The translations under genes were made by a program, and so were the position numbers. Positions 26,122 through 39,098 of a stretch of 64,000 nucleotides of DNA are shown one piece after another. Position 1 is the first letter of the stretch. The number at the start of each line of letters is the position of its first letter. Under the pieces are notes generated by a model. It made no database searches. It was not told where the DNA came from and was given only the letters and a program-made list of their open reading frames with translations. The stretch lies in NCBI GenBank assembly GCA_035222895.1, contig JAVYIG010000065.1, positions 124,001 through 188,000 of the forward strand. The letters run 5' to 3'. This DNA is from Strongylocentrotus droebachiensis. Lineage: Eukaryota > Echinodermata > Echinoidea > Camarodonta > Strongylocentrotidae.

Positions 26122-26420
26122 TCTGGGGTGTGTTTCACAAAGATCCTAAGTTGGACTTAAACATTATGGAGAGCCATTGGTAGCCTTAAAATAAAATGTA
26201 TTCAAAACCCAAAATTCAAGTATTTTAGACTTTTCATAAATTCCACACCAAGAACATGAAATATCCTTGATAATAGAAAATATGAATGAACTGAATCAAC
26301 ATTTAATGCCTTTTAAAATAACTTTTACAAAATATTTTCAAAGATGCTAACGGCTTTCCATCATTGTTAAGTCCAACTTAAAGATAAGTTCAACTTAGGA
26401 TCTTTGTGAAACACCCCCCT
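26122..26420. mobile_element. MITE family B, copy 1
   Basis: About 299 bp with terminal inverted repeats of roughly 30 bp. The left end GTGTTTCACAAAGATCCTAA is matched by the complement of the right end, TTAGGATCTTTGTGAAACAC. The interior matches 54728-55046 in inverted orientation or through the shared repeat arms. Non-coding. Confidence 0.75.
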
Positions 26421-26429
26421 GGAGTTGTT

Positions 26430-26520
26430 CTTCAACAGCCAGTCAAATCAAAGTTTCCATGGAAGTTACCATAAACGGCAAAGTTACCATTGATGGTAAG
26501 TTTTGAGCAACGGGGCCCTG
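26430..26520. mobile_element. MITE family C, truncated copy
   Basis: Matches the right half of the element at 51709-51847: CAACAGCCA, AGTTACCAT, CCATTGATGGTAAGTTTTG, then GGGGCCCTG. The left half is missing. It directly abuts MITE family B copy 1. Confidence 0.6.
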
Positions 26521-29280
26521 GACATACACTTATCACGACTTCTTTGAGAGACAGTCCTGTTCCCAATAAATATAATTTTTTAAATCACACGCTTTAATTA
26601 TTGAAAATAACAACAGAAAGCATGTAAAAAGGGCACATTTAAGCCTAGGCTATACCGCCTGTATACACAGAAAAATGATACACAACATTATACATGTACA
26701 TAAAAACACGAAAACAGGATAAACATACAATGGAAATAATGCAACGAAAGGAGAGGAAAATAAACAATATAATAATTCAAATTAGAGGAAAGAAGAACGG
26801 AAAATTTATCTACATTATTAATTTTGTATCATATATTTCGGCATATATTAGGGCATAAGAGACAATTTAACAATGCTTATTTCACCATTTGTTAAAATCT
26901 TCATTTTACAACTTTGTTTGAGGTATCAATAATAAAATAGAGGCGGAATGATCCCAAAATGGACCAACAGAAAGAAGCTCACAAAGCTAGACTTTGACAC
27001 GGACATGACAGAGGATCATATGACATGTATAAGTGACTTCCTTGTCAATGGACTTTGTCTTGGTTTTGTGTGTCTGTTTCTTACAACCCCACCATGATAT
27101 CATCATTGAAGGACATTAATTAATAGGTCATCGCACTCTTATGATTCAGTAACATTTCTTTTCTCTTTCCAATAACAAAATGAAGAGGAAGAAGTTTTAA
27201 AATTAAATCGTTCTTATTTCCCTCGTAAAAACGCACATGTCAGATCTTCAACAAGTTAAAATCTTGCATGTTAACAATAAAGAAAAAGCGTTAGTTTCCC
27301 TTTTAAAACCGTTGTTTCAACTGACATTAAATCACGATAACTTTAATAATCAAAACATACCTTCTGGAAAAGTATTATCATAGCGATCTTATAAAAGTTT
27401 AAAATCATTCTCATCTTGCATCTTGGACTAAAATGTCAGTCCAATTTTCTTTATTTTTTAATCGGTGATCCAATAATCTTACAAACTTCGACTATAATAT
27501 AATAATCACAAAGAGGCTACTTGAAAATCATTTTTTACAAGTGAATATTTCTTTGTAAAATGGAGATGACTTGAATCCGTGTAAATCTCTAGACAAAAAT
27601 GATAAGGAATATCTTCTATTGTCATATTATTTTCTTAGTCAAGATTTTAATGTGATGCTAAGCACGGAGCTGATCCGAAATAATGTTACAATAATCATAA
27701 TCATATTGATATAGATAATTAATGACGAACCTAGCTAACGTAACGTCAAAATATTTGATATTTCGTTACAGTGGATATAGCCGCATAGCAGTTTTTGAAA
27801 TATTTGATATTTTGTTTACAGTCGATAACGCTTGCCGCATAGCAGTTTTTGGAATGGAATGAGAAACTTTTTTTGACGAACTGAGAAAAGCGCATTATTG
27901 GTTCGGAAGGTATATATAACAATTCAATAAGTTCCTTTGTTATACACTAATTAGGCCTACATTAGCATTCATTTTTCATCTACATTGTCTGAACTTAACT
28001 GATTCTGTCATGACACCAACAAATATATCTATCAAGTCATCTTTCAAAGCTTATTCTTAAAGCATCACATCAAATTAGGAGAAATAACAGGCGCTTAATT
28101 TTAGCACCTTTGTCGGTGTCCAATGGCGGATATTGTCCATGTAAACCGGATTGTGGATCCATCAGTGGGCAGGCTTTGGAGACGCCCAGATGTTAACAGA
28201 CGTTGTCCATTCACGTACACTCATAGGCATAAGGATAATTCTGTTAGTGTTGCAACCCTTTTTGAATGTTTAAAAGTTACGTACTTCTGATGTTTATTTT
28301 GTCTCTTTAGTACCTCAGTTGTATCATTAGAAAAAATTCCACGTTTAAACAGTGTGTATGTGCCAAGGATCATATACAAATGTCCTTTCTTGAAAGAATA
28401 TTTTTGGAACCCTCCGAGAAAAAAATGATTCAAATACCCTATGAAATTTGTCTTTGACTGTGCCAGTACAACGTTGGACCGTTGCAGAACGATTGATGTT
28501 ATAGATTGGTATATTCTAGTTGAATAGTATTAAATAAGAACTGTACTTTTCCCTTCTTCCTTACTAAGGTAATACAAAGTTTTGGGAAATTTTGAAAATT
28601 GGGTGGATAGTGAATCTTTACAATTTTGATATATTTGGATGCCCCTGTGGATGTATTATAATCACTAAAAAAATAGCCCCTAAAACACTTCTGTTTTCGA
28701 GAAAAATTGAATATAAGAATTTACCGGTGCTCCCGGTAAATTGTGATAAATTTCAAATAGCGCCTATGGCCGTACAATGGTAGCTGCGACCATGAAAATC
28801 TCAGAATATGTAGTTGTGATATATAATTTCCAGACGGGAATAGCTAAACGGTCGATTTAAGTCAAGAAACATTGTTTCATAGCTAAATTAATAGCTTGAC
28901 CTTGAGAGGGAGCTATGCAACATAAAGAGTCTATTATTTATAATTTCATAACTTCAGACTCGATTTCAACCGCGACAACGATCAATGAGTATTGTAGGAA
29001 CGCATAATTATGCTTCCAATATTTTAATGTGAACCAAATTCATGACCCCATACCAAAACTTTGTAATACCTTTAAGGAATATATAGTTAGGCTATTGTTT
29101 ATTGTTTCATAGTTGCCACAAGCAATCACTTAATTTTGAATTCGAGTGACAATGCTAAACGTTTTGCCTCGCTTTGGGAGTGTGTAATTGGTTCATGTCA
29201 AAGTGACGTCACACCTGTTTGATCTGAGATGTTGCAGATATCATTACTCATGAGACACTGTGTCTGATACTCAGGGTTTA
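26521..29280. other. Non-coding AT-rich DNA
   Basis: No gene recognised. A short tandem duplication at 27749-27850 shares ATATTTGATATT and CCGCATAGCAGTTTTT in both copies. The segment ends with the A at 29280, after which the Helitron array begins. Confidence 0.5.
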
Positions 29281-29655
29281 TCAGGTGGGCTGTATCTAAT
29301 ACAGACCACCTTATATTTTTGTTAAAATCGCCTTTATTATTTATTTATTTATCAGGTGGGCTGTATCTAATACAGACCACCTTATATTTTTGTTAAAATC
29401 GCCTTTATTATTTATTATTTATTTATTTATTATCAGGTGGGCTGTATCTAATACAGACCACCTTATATTTTTGTTAAAATCGCCTTTATTATTTATTCTT
29501 TATTATCAGGTGGGCTGTATCTAATACAGACCACCTTATATTTTTGTTAAAATCGTCTTTATTTATTTATTTATTATTTATCAGGTGGGCTGTATCTAAT
29601 ACAGACCACCTTATATTTTTGTTAAAATTGCCTTTATTTATTTATTTATTATTTA
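29281..29655 (+). repeat. Five extra solo Helitron 5' ends
   Basis: The 5' terminal segment (TCAGGTGGGCTGTATC to GTTAAAATCGCCTTTATT plus TTTA repeats) begins at 29281, 29352, 29433, 29506 and 29581 before the complete unit starting at 29656. Spacings are 71, 81, 73, 75 and 75 bp. Each start follows A in a TTTA-type repeat, so each could be read as a fresh A/T junction. Confidence 0.9.
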
Positions 29656-30875
29656 TCAGGTGGGCTGTATCTAATACAGACCACCTTATATTTTTGTTAA
29701 AATTGCCTTTATTTATTTATTTATTATTTATTATTTATTTATTTTTCTTAATTCTTGCCACTTTTTTGTTAGCACGATAACTTTGAAATGGTTCAATCAA
29801 ATGCTTTGATATTTGACACACATATGTATAGGCATATGGACAAAACACGGTAAGGTTTTCAACCTTGACCTTGACTGATGACGTCATCTAGGCGCCATTT
29901 TGTGAAATTTTCTGAAAATCATCTCATGATCATATCTTCATAACCAAAAGGTATTTTTCATTCATATTTATCATGATTAAGGTTAATATCAATCCGGTTA
30001 ATTTCAGGTCAAAAAACGCGCGCGTGCGCGTACGTCCGCGCGTCAGTGCGCGCGCAAAATTTTTAAATACTCAAAATCGTCTCAAATTTATTTTGCATAC
30101 GTTTCAGGTCATATTAAGCATTTTATAAAAAATCGCGCGTACGAGCATGCGCGCGCGTTTTCGCGCGTAACACCACTACAAAACATAGAATCGCCATTTT
30201 TTTTTCTTTCATGATATTTCTCATATTTTTTCAAGGAATTTGATACCATGTTTATCTCTTTATGACTATTATTAACAAGATGAGCGTAAATTCAAGATAA
30301 ATGTCAGTGCGCGCGAGGTCTTTTAATACATAGCATATATGGGCAAAAACATGCCTATACAAAATCCGTTATAGCTCTTTGGAATGCACCGGGATCCTCA
30401 ATTTTTTTTCATATTAAGATAGAGTATGAGTCGGAAATATGATTCCATGTCTCATTTGGCCATTAAGTGTATCGTGACATCATCACAATGGCCTTGGAAC
30501 TCAAAAAACGAATTTGCATATTATGACGTCAGCATATTTATGTAAAATTGATTGTATCTCTGTAAATATTGATCAATTTTCTTCAAAATTTCGGTATGTT
30601 GTAGCTAAGACAATTTTCTACAAGCGCAGTTATAACCATTTTTCATTTTGATGACGTCATCATAGTGAAAATGTTGATTAAAGGCCTCATGTCAAAAACT
30701 TCATAATTTGCGTGTTATGCCTATAGAAGGTGAATTTAGTTCACGTTATGAATCTACATGATATTGTCTTTTAAGAATTTGTAAGCAGTATGTCGCTTAT
30801 TTTTGCTCTATTTTGTCTCAAATGTTAGTTGACCAGCCCACCTATACTTGTTCCAAACAAGTATTATATGTCTAG
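29656..30875 (+). mobile_element. Helitron unit 1 (complete)
   Basis: 1220 bp from 5' TC to 3' CTAG. It has three TGACGTCA octamers (29879, 30524, 30652) and two CG-alternating blocks (30017-30056, 30133-30169). By eye it is indistinguishable from unit 5. Confidence 0.85.
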
Positions 30876-32020
30876 TTATTTATTTATTTTTCTTAATTCT
30901 TGCCACTTTTTTGTTAGCACGATAACTTTGAAATGGTTCAATCAAATGCTTTGATATTTGACACACATATGTATAGGCATATGGACAAAACACGGTAAGG
31001 TTTTCAACCTTGACCTTGACTGATGACGTCATCTAGGCGCCATTTTGTGAAATTTTCTGAAAATCATCTCATGATCATATCTTCATAACCAAAAGGTATT
31101 TTTCATTCATATTTATCATGATTAAGGTTAATATCAATCCGGTTAATTTCAGGTCAAAAAACGCGCGCGTGCGCGTACGTCCGCGCGTCAGTGCGCGCGC
31201 AAAATTTTTAAATACTCAGAATCGTCTCAAATTTATTTTGCATACGTTTCAGGTCATATTAAGCATTTTATAAAAAATCGCGCGTACGAGCATGCGCGCG
31301 CGTTTTCGCGCGTAACACCACTACAAAACATAGAATCGCCATTTTTTTTTCTTTCATGATATTTCTCATATTTTTTCAAGGAATTTGATACCATGTTTAT
31401 CTCTTTATGACTATTATTAACAAGATGAGCGTAAATTCAAGATAAATGTCAGTGCGCGCGAGGTCTTTTAATACATAGCATATATGGGCAAAAACATGCC
31501 TATACAAAATCCGTTATAGCTCTTTGGAATGCACCGGGATCCTCAATTTTTTTTCATATTAAGATAGAGTATGAGTCGGAAATATGATTCCATGTCTCAT
31601 TTGGCCATTAAGTGTATCGTGACATCATCACAATGGCCTTGGAACTCAAAAAACGAATTTGCATATTATGACGTCAGCATATTTATGTAAAATTGATTGT
31701 ATCTCTGTAAATATTGATCAATTTTCTTCAAAATTTCGGTATGTTGTAGCTAAGACAATTTTCTACAAGCGCAGTTATAACCATTTTTCATTTTGATGAC
31801 GTCATCATAGTGAAAATGTTGATTAAAGGCCTCATGTCAAAAACTTCATAATTTGCGTGTTATGCCTATAGAAGGTGAATTTAGTTCACGTTATGAATCT
31901 ACATGATATTGTCTTTTAAGAATTTGTAAGCAGTATGTCGCTTAATTTTGCTCTATTTTGTCTCAAATGTTAGTTGACCAGCCCACCTATACTTGTTCCA
32001 AACAAGTATTATATGTCTAG
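30876..32020 (+). mobile_element. Helitron unit 2 (5' end missing)
   Basis: Starts in the TTTA repeat directly after CTAG of unit 1, lacking the TCAGGTGGG end. The body is nearly identical to units 1 and 5; the differences I noticed include CTCAGAATCG and CGCTTAATTTTG. Confidence 0.8.
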
Positions 32021-33178
32021 TTTATTATTTATTATTTATTATTTATTTTTCTTATTTCGACCCACTTTTTGTTAGCAAAATAACTTGAAAATGGCTAAAT
32101 CAAATAACTTGAAATTTGGCACACGTATGTATAGGCATATGGAGAAAAAACGGTAAGGTTTTAAACCTTGACCTTGACTGATGACGTCATCTAGGCGCCA
32201 TTTTGTGAAATTTTCTGAAAATTTACTCATGATCATATTTTCATAACGGTAAGTTATTTCTCATTCATATTTATCATGATCAAGGTCAATATCAGTCCGG
32301 TCAATTTCATGTAAAAAAGCGCGCGCGTGCGCGTACGTCCGCGCGTCAATGCGCGCGCAAAATGTTTAAATACTCAAAATCGTCTCAAATTTATTTTGCA
32401 TACGTTTCAGGTCATTTTAAGCATTTTATAAAAAATCGCGCGTACGAGCACGCGCGCGCGTTTTCGCGCGTAACACCATTAAAAAACATAGAATCGCCAT
32501 TTTTTTTTCTTTCATGATATTTCTCATATTTTTTCAAGGAATTTGATTCCATGTTTATCTCTTTATGACCATTATTAACAAGATGAGCGTAAATTCAAGA
32601 TAAATGTCAGTGCGCGCGAGGTCTTTTAATACATAGCATATATGGGTAAAAACATGCCTATACAAAATCCGTTATAGCTCTTTGGAATGCACCGGGATCC
32701 TCAATTTTTTTTCATATTAAGATAGAGTATGAGTCGGAAATATGATTCCATGTCTCATTTGGCCATTAAGTGTATCGTGACATCATCACAATGGCCTTGG
32801 AACTCAAAATACGAATTTGCATATTATGACGTCAGCATATTTATGTAAAATTGATTGTATCTCTGTAAATATTGATCAATTTTCTTCAAAATTTCGATAT
32901 GTTGTAGCTAAGACAATTCTCTACAAGCGCAGTAATAACCATTTTTCATTTTGATGACGTCATCATAGTGAAAATTTTGATTAAAGGCCTCATGTCAAAA
33001 ACTTCATAATTTGCGTGTTATGCCTATAGAAGGTGAATTTAGTTCACGTTATGAATCTACATGATATTGTCTTTTAAGAATTTGTAAGCAGTATGTCGCT
33101 TATTTTTGCTCTATTTTGTCTCAAATGTTAGTTGACCAGCCCACCTATACTTGTTCCAAACAAGTATTATATGTCTAG
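32021..33178 (+). mobile_element. Helitron unit 3 (5' end missing)
   Basis: A more diverged body (ATTTCGACCCAC start, GATCAAGGTCAATATCAGTCC variant). The 3' hairpin and CTAG are intact. Confidence 0.8.
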
Positions 33179-34323
33179 TTATTTATTTATTTTTCTTAAT
33201 TCTCGCCACTTTTTTGTTAGCAAGATAACTTGAAAATGGTTGAATGAAATACCTTGAAATTTAGCACACATATGTATAGGCATATGGAGAAAACACAGTA
33301 AGGTTTTCAACCTTAACCTTGACTGATGACGTCATCTAGGCGCCATTTTGTGAAATTTTCTGAAAATAAACTCATGATCATATCTTCCTAACCAAAAGGT
33401 ATTTCTCATTCATATTTATTATGATCAAGGTCAATATCAGTCCAGTCAATTTCAGGTCAAAAAGCGCGCGAGTGCGCGTACGTCCGCGCGTCAATGCGCG
33501 CGCAAAATTTTTAAATGCTCAAAATCGTCTCAAATTTATTTTGCATAGGTTTCAGGTCATTTTAAGTATTTTATAAAAAATCGCGCGTACGAGCATGCGC
33601 GCGCGTTTTCGCGCGTAACACCATTAAAAAACATAGAATCGCCATTTTTTTTTCTTTCATGATATTTCTCATATTTTTTCAAGGAATTTGATTCCATGTT
33701 TATCTCTTTATGACCATTATTAACAAGATGAGCGTCAATTCAAGATAAATGTCAGTGCGCGCGAGGTCTTTTAATACATAGCATATATGGGCAAAAACAT
33801 GCCTATACAAAATCCGTTATAGCTCTATGGAATGCACCGGGATCCTCAATATTTTTTCATATTAAGATAGAGTATGAGTCTGAAATATGATTCCATGTCT
33901 CATTTGGCCATTAAGTGTATCGTGACATCATCACAATGGCCTTGGAACTCAAAATACGAATTTGCATATTATGACGTCGGCATATTTATGTAAAATTGAT
34001 TGTATCTCTGTAAATATTGATCACTTTTCTTCAAAATTTCGATATGTTGTAGCTAAGACAATTCTCTACAAGCGCAGTAATAACCATTTTTCATTTTGAT
34101 GACGTCATCATAGTGAAAAGTTTGATTAAAGGCCTCATGTCAAAAACTTCATAATTTGCGTGTTATGCCTATAGAAGGTGAATTTAGTTCACGTTATGAA
34201 TCTACATGATATTGTCTTTTAAGAATTTGTAAGCAGTATGTCGCTTATTTTTGCTCTATTTTGTCTCAAATGTTAGTTGACCAGCCCACCTATACTTGTT
34301 CCAAACAAGTATTATATGTCTAG
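33179..34323 (+). mobile_element. Helitron unit 4 (5' end missing)
   Basis: The diverged body class. One CRE octamer is mutated to TGACGTCG. The CTAG end is followed immediately by the TC of unit 5, giving a perfect head-to-tail CTAG|TC junction. Confidence 0.8.
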
Positions 34324-35543
34324 TCAGGTGGGCTGTATCTAATACAGACCACCTTATATTTTTGTTAAAATTGCCTTTATTTATTTATTTATTATTTATT
34401 ATTTATTTATTTTTCTTAATTCTTGCCACTTTTTTGTTAGCACGATAACTTTGAAATGGTTCAATCAAATGCTTTGATATTTGACACACATATGTATAGG
34501 CATATGGACAAAACACGGTAAGGTTTTCAACCTTGACCTTGACTGATGACGTCATCTAGGCGCCATTTTGTGAAATTTTCTGAAAATCATCTCATGATCA
34601 TATCTTCATAACCAAAAGGTATTTTTCATTCATATTTATCATGATTAAGGTTAATATCAATCCGGTTAATTTCAGGTCAAAAAACGCGCGCGTGCGCGTA
34701 CGTCCGCGCGTCAGTGCGCGCGCAAAATTTTTAAATACTCAAAATCGTCTCAAATTTATTTTGCATACGTTTCAGGTCATATTAAGCATTTTATAAAAAA
34801 TCGCGCGTACGAGCATGCGCGCGCGTTTTCGCGCGTAACACCACTACAAAACATAGAATCGCCATTTTTTTTTCTTTCATGATATTTCTCATATTTTTTC
34901 AAGGAATTTGATACCATGTTTATCTCTTTATGACTATTATTAACAAGATGAGCGTAAATTCAAGATAAATGTCAGTGCGCGCGAGGTCTTTTAATACATA
35001 GCATATATGGGCAAAAACATGCCTATACAAAATCCGTTATAGCTCTTTGGAATGCACCGGGATCCTCAATTTTTTTTCATATTAAGATAGAGTATGAGTC
35101 GGAAATATGATTCCATGTCTCATTTGGCCATTAAGTGTATCGTGACATCATCACAATGGCCTTGGAACTCAAAAAACGAATTTGCATATTATGACGTCAG
35201 CATATTTATGTAAAATTGATTGTATCTCTGTAAATATTGATCAATTTTCTTCAAAATTTCGGTATGTTGTAGCTAAGACAATTTTCTACAAGCGCAGTTA
35301 TAACCATTTTTCATTTTGATGACGTCATCATAGTGAAAATGTTGATTAAAGGCCTCATGTCAAAAACTTCATAATTTGCGTGTTATGCCTATAGAAGGTG
35401 AATTTAGTTCACGTTATGAATCTACATGATATTGTCTTTTAAGAATTTGTAAGCAGTATGTCGCTTATTTTTGCTCTATTTTGTCTCAAATGTTAGTTGA
35501 CCAGCCCACCTATACTTGTTCCAAACAAGTATTATATGTCTAG
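34324..35543 (+). mobile_element. Helitron unit 5 (complete)
   Basis: 1220 bp, the same length as unit 1 and apparently identical in sequence. Bounded on both sides by perfect CTAG|TC junctions. Confidence 0.85.
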
Positions 35544-36819
35544 TCAGGTGGGCTGTATCTAATACAGACCACCTTATATTTTTGTTAAAATTGCCTTTAT
35601 TTATTTATCAGGTGGGCTGTATCTAATACAGACCACCTTATATTTTTGTTAAAATCGCCTTTATTATTTATTCTTTATTATTTATTTTTCTTATTTCGAC
35701 CCACTTTTTTGTTAGCAAAATAACTTTGAAATGGTTCAATCAAATGCTTTGATATTTGGCACACATATGTATAGGCATATGGACAAAACACAGTAAGGTT
35801 TTCAACCTTGACCTTGACTGTTGACGTCATCTAGGCGCCATTTTGTGAAATTTTCTGAAAATAAACTCATGATCATATCTTCATAACCAAAAGGTATTTC
35901 TCATTCATATTTTTCACGATCACGGTCAATATGTGTCCGGTCAATTTCAGGTCAAAAAACGCGCGCGTGCGCGTACGTCCGCGCGTCAATGCACGCGCAA
36001 AATTTTTAAATGCTCAAAATCGTCTCAAATTTATTTTGCATACGTTTCAGGTCATTTTAAGCATTTTATAAAAAATCGCGCGTACGAGCATGCGCGCGCG
36101 TTTTCGCGCGTAACACCATTAAAAAACATAGAATCGCCATTTTTTTTTCTTTCATGATATTTCTCATATTTTTTCAAGGAATTTGATACCATGTTTATCT
36201 CTTTATGACCATTATTAACAAGATGAGCGTAAATTCAAGATAAATGTCAGTGCGCGCGAGCTCTTATAATACATAGCATATATGGGCAAAAACATGCCTA
36301 TACAAAATCTGTTATAGCTCTTTGGAATGCACCGGGATCCTCAATTTTTTTTTCATATTTAGATAGAGTATGAGTCGGAAATATGATTCCATGTCTCATT
36401 TGGCCATTAAGTGTATCGTGACATCATCACAATGGCCTTGGAACTCAAAATACGAATTTGCATATTATGACGTCAGCATATTTATGTAAAATTGATTGTA
36501 TCTCTGTAAATATTGATCAATTTTCTTCAAAATTTCGATATGTTGTAGCTAAGACAATTCTCTACAAGCGCAGTAATAACCATTTTTCATTTTGATGACG
36601 TCATCATAGTAAAAATTTTGATTAAAGGCCTCATGTCAAAAACTTCATAATTTGCGTGTTATGCCTATAGAAGGTGAATTTCGTTCACGTCATGAAACTA
36701 CATGATATTGTTTTTTAAGAATTTTTAAGCAGTATCTCGTTTATTTTTGCTCTATTTTGTCTCAAATTTAAGTTGACCAGCCCACCTATACTTGTTCCAA
36801 ACAAGTATTATATGTCTAG
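35544..36819 (+). mobile_element. Helitron unit 6 with an extra 5' end
   Basis: A solo 5' end at 35544-35607 is followed by a complete unit beginning TC at 35608. The body belongs to the diverged class (ATTTCGACCCAC). The 3' hairpin and CTAG are intact. Confidence 0.8.
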
Positions 36820-37964
36820 TTATTTATTTATTTTTCTTAATTCTTGCCACTTTTTTGTTAGCAAGATAACTTTGAAATGGTTCAATCAAATGCTTTGATA
36901 TTTGATACACATATGTATAGGCATATGGACAAGACACGGTAAGGTTTTCAACCTTGACCTTGACTGATGACGTCATCTAGGCGCCATTTAGTGAAATTTT
37001 CTGAAAATCATCTCATGATCATATCTTCATAACCAAAAGGTATTTTTCATTCATATTTATCATGATCAAGGTTAATACCAGTCCGGTTAATTTCAGGTCA
37101 AAAAACGCGCGCGTGCGCGTACGTCCGCGCGTCAGTGCGCGCGCAAAATTTTTAAATGCTCAAAATCGTCTTAAATTTATTTTGCATACGTTTCAGGTCA
37201 TATTAAGCATTTTATAAAAAATCGTGCGTACGAGCATGCGCGCGCGTTTTCGCGCGTAACACCATTAAAAAACATAGAATCGCCATTTTTTTTTCTTTCA
37301 TTATATTTCTCATATTTTTTCAAGGAATTTGATACCATGTTTATCTCTTTATGACCATTATTAACAAGATGAGCGTAAATTAAAGATAAATGTCAGTGCG
37401 CGCGAGCTCTTGTAATACATAGCATACATGGGCAAAAACATGCCTATACAAAATCCGTTATAGCTCTTTGGAATGCACCGGGATCCTCAATTTTTTTTCA
37501 TATTAAGATAGAGTATGAGTCGGAAATATGATTCCATGTCTCATTTGGCCATGAAGTGTATCGTGACATCATCACAATGGCCTTGGAACTCAAAATACGA
37601 ATTTGCATATTATGACGTCAGCATATTTATGTAAAATTGATTGTATCTCTGTAAATATTGATCAATTTTCTTCAAAATTTCGATATGTTGTAGCTAAGAC
37701 AATTCTCTACAAGCGCAATATTAACCATTTTTCATTTTGATGACGTCATCAGAGTGAAAATTTTGATTAAAGGCCTCATGTCAAAAACTACATAATTTGC
37801 GTGTTATGCCTATAGAAGGTGAATTTAGTTCACGTTATGAATCTACTTGATAGTGTTTTTTAAGAATTTGTAAGCAGTATGTCGCTTATTTTTGCTCTAT
37901 TTTGTCTCAAATGTTAGTTGACCAGCCCACCTATACTTGTTCCAAACAAGTATTATATGTCTAG
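36820..37964 (+). mobile_element. Helitron unit 7 (5' end missing)
   Basis: Begins in TTATTTATTTATTTTTC directly after CTAG. It is an intermediate body type with several private substitutions. The 3' end is intact. Confidence 0.8.
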
Positions 37965-39098
37965 TTTATTTTTCTTATTTCGACCCACTTTTTTGTTAGC
38001 AAAATAACTTTGAAATGGTTCAATCAAATGCTTTGATATTTGGCACACATATGTATAGGCATATGGACAAAACACAGTAAGGTTTTCAACCTTGACCTTG
38101 ACTGATGACGTCATCTAGGCGCCATTTTGTGAAATTTTCTGAAAATAAACTCATGATCATATCTTCATAACCAAAAGGTATTTCTCATTCATATTTATCA
38201 TGATCAAGGTCAATACCAGTCCGGTCAATTTCAGGTCAAAAAACGCGCGCGTGCGCGTACGTCCGTGCGTCAATGCGCGCGCAAAATTTTTAAATGCTCA
38301 AAATCGTCTCAAATTTATTTTGCATACGTTTCAAGTCATTTTAAGCATTTTAAAAAAAATCGCGCGTATGAGCATGCGCGCGCGTTTTCGCGCGTAACAC
38401 ATTACAAAACATAGAATCGCCATTTTTTTTTCTTTCATGATATTTCTCATATTTTTTCAAGGAATTTGGTACCATGTTTATCTCTTTATGCCCATTATGA
38501 ACAAGATGAGCGTAAATTCAAGATAAATGTCAGTGCGCGCGAGCTCTTTTAATACATAGCATATATGGGCAAAAACATGCCTATACAAAATCCGTTATAG
38601 CTCTTTGGAATGCACCGGGATCCTCAATTTTTTTTCATATTTAGATAGAGTATGAGTCGGAAATATGATTCCATGTCTCATTTGGCCATTAAGTGTATCG
38701 TGACATCATCACAATGGCCTTGGAACTCAAAATACGAATTTGCATATTATGACGTCAGTATATTTATGTAAAATTGATTGTATCTCTGTAAATATTTATC
38801 ATTTTTCTTCAAAATTTCAAAATGTTGTAGCTAAGACAATTCTCTACAAGTGCAGTAATAACTATTTTTCATTTTGATGACGTCATCATAGTAAAAATTT
38901 TGATTAAAGGCCTCATGTCAAAAACTTCATAATTTGCGTGTTATGCCTATCGAAGGTGAATTTCGTTCACGTCATGAATCTACATATTGTTTTTTAAGCA
39001 TTTTTAAGCAGTATCTCGCTTATTTTTGCTCTATTTTGTCTCAAATTTTAGTTGACCAGCCCACCTATACTTGTTCCAAACAAGTATTATATGTCTAG
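37965..39098 (+). mobile_element. Helitron unit 8 (5' end missing)
   Basis: Begins TTTATTTTTCTTATTTCGACC directly after CTAG. It is among the more diverged bodies, with small deletions near the 3' end. The 3' hairpin and CTAG are intact. Confidence 0.8.

Noticed and set aside
29281-29735. CRISPR-like regular repeats of ~75 bp
   Set aside because: The spacer-like parts are TTTA low-complexity sequence, the DNA is animal, and the repeats are the 5' end of the adjoining mobile unit.
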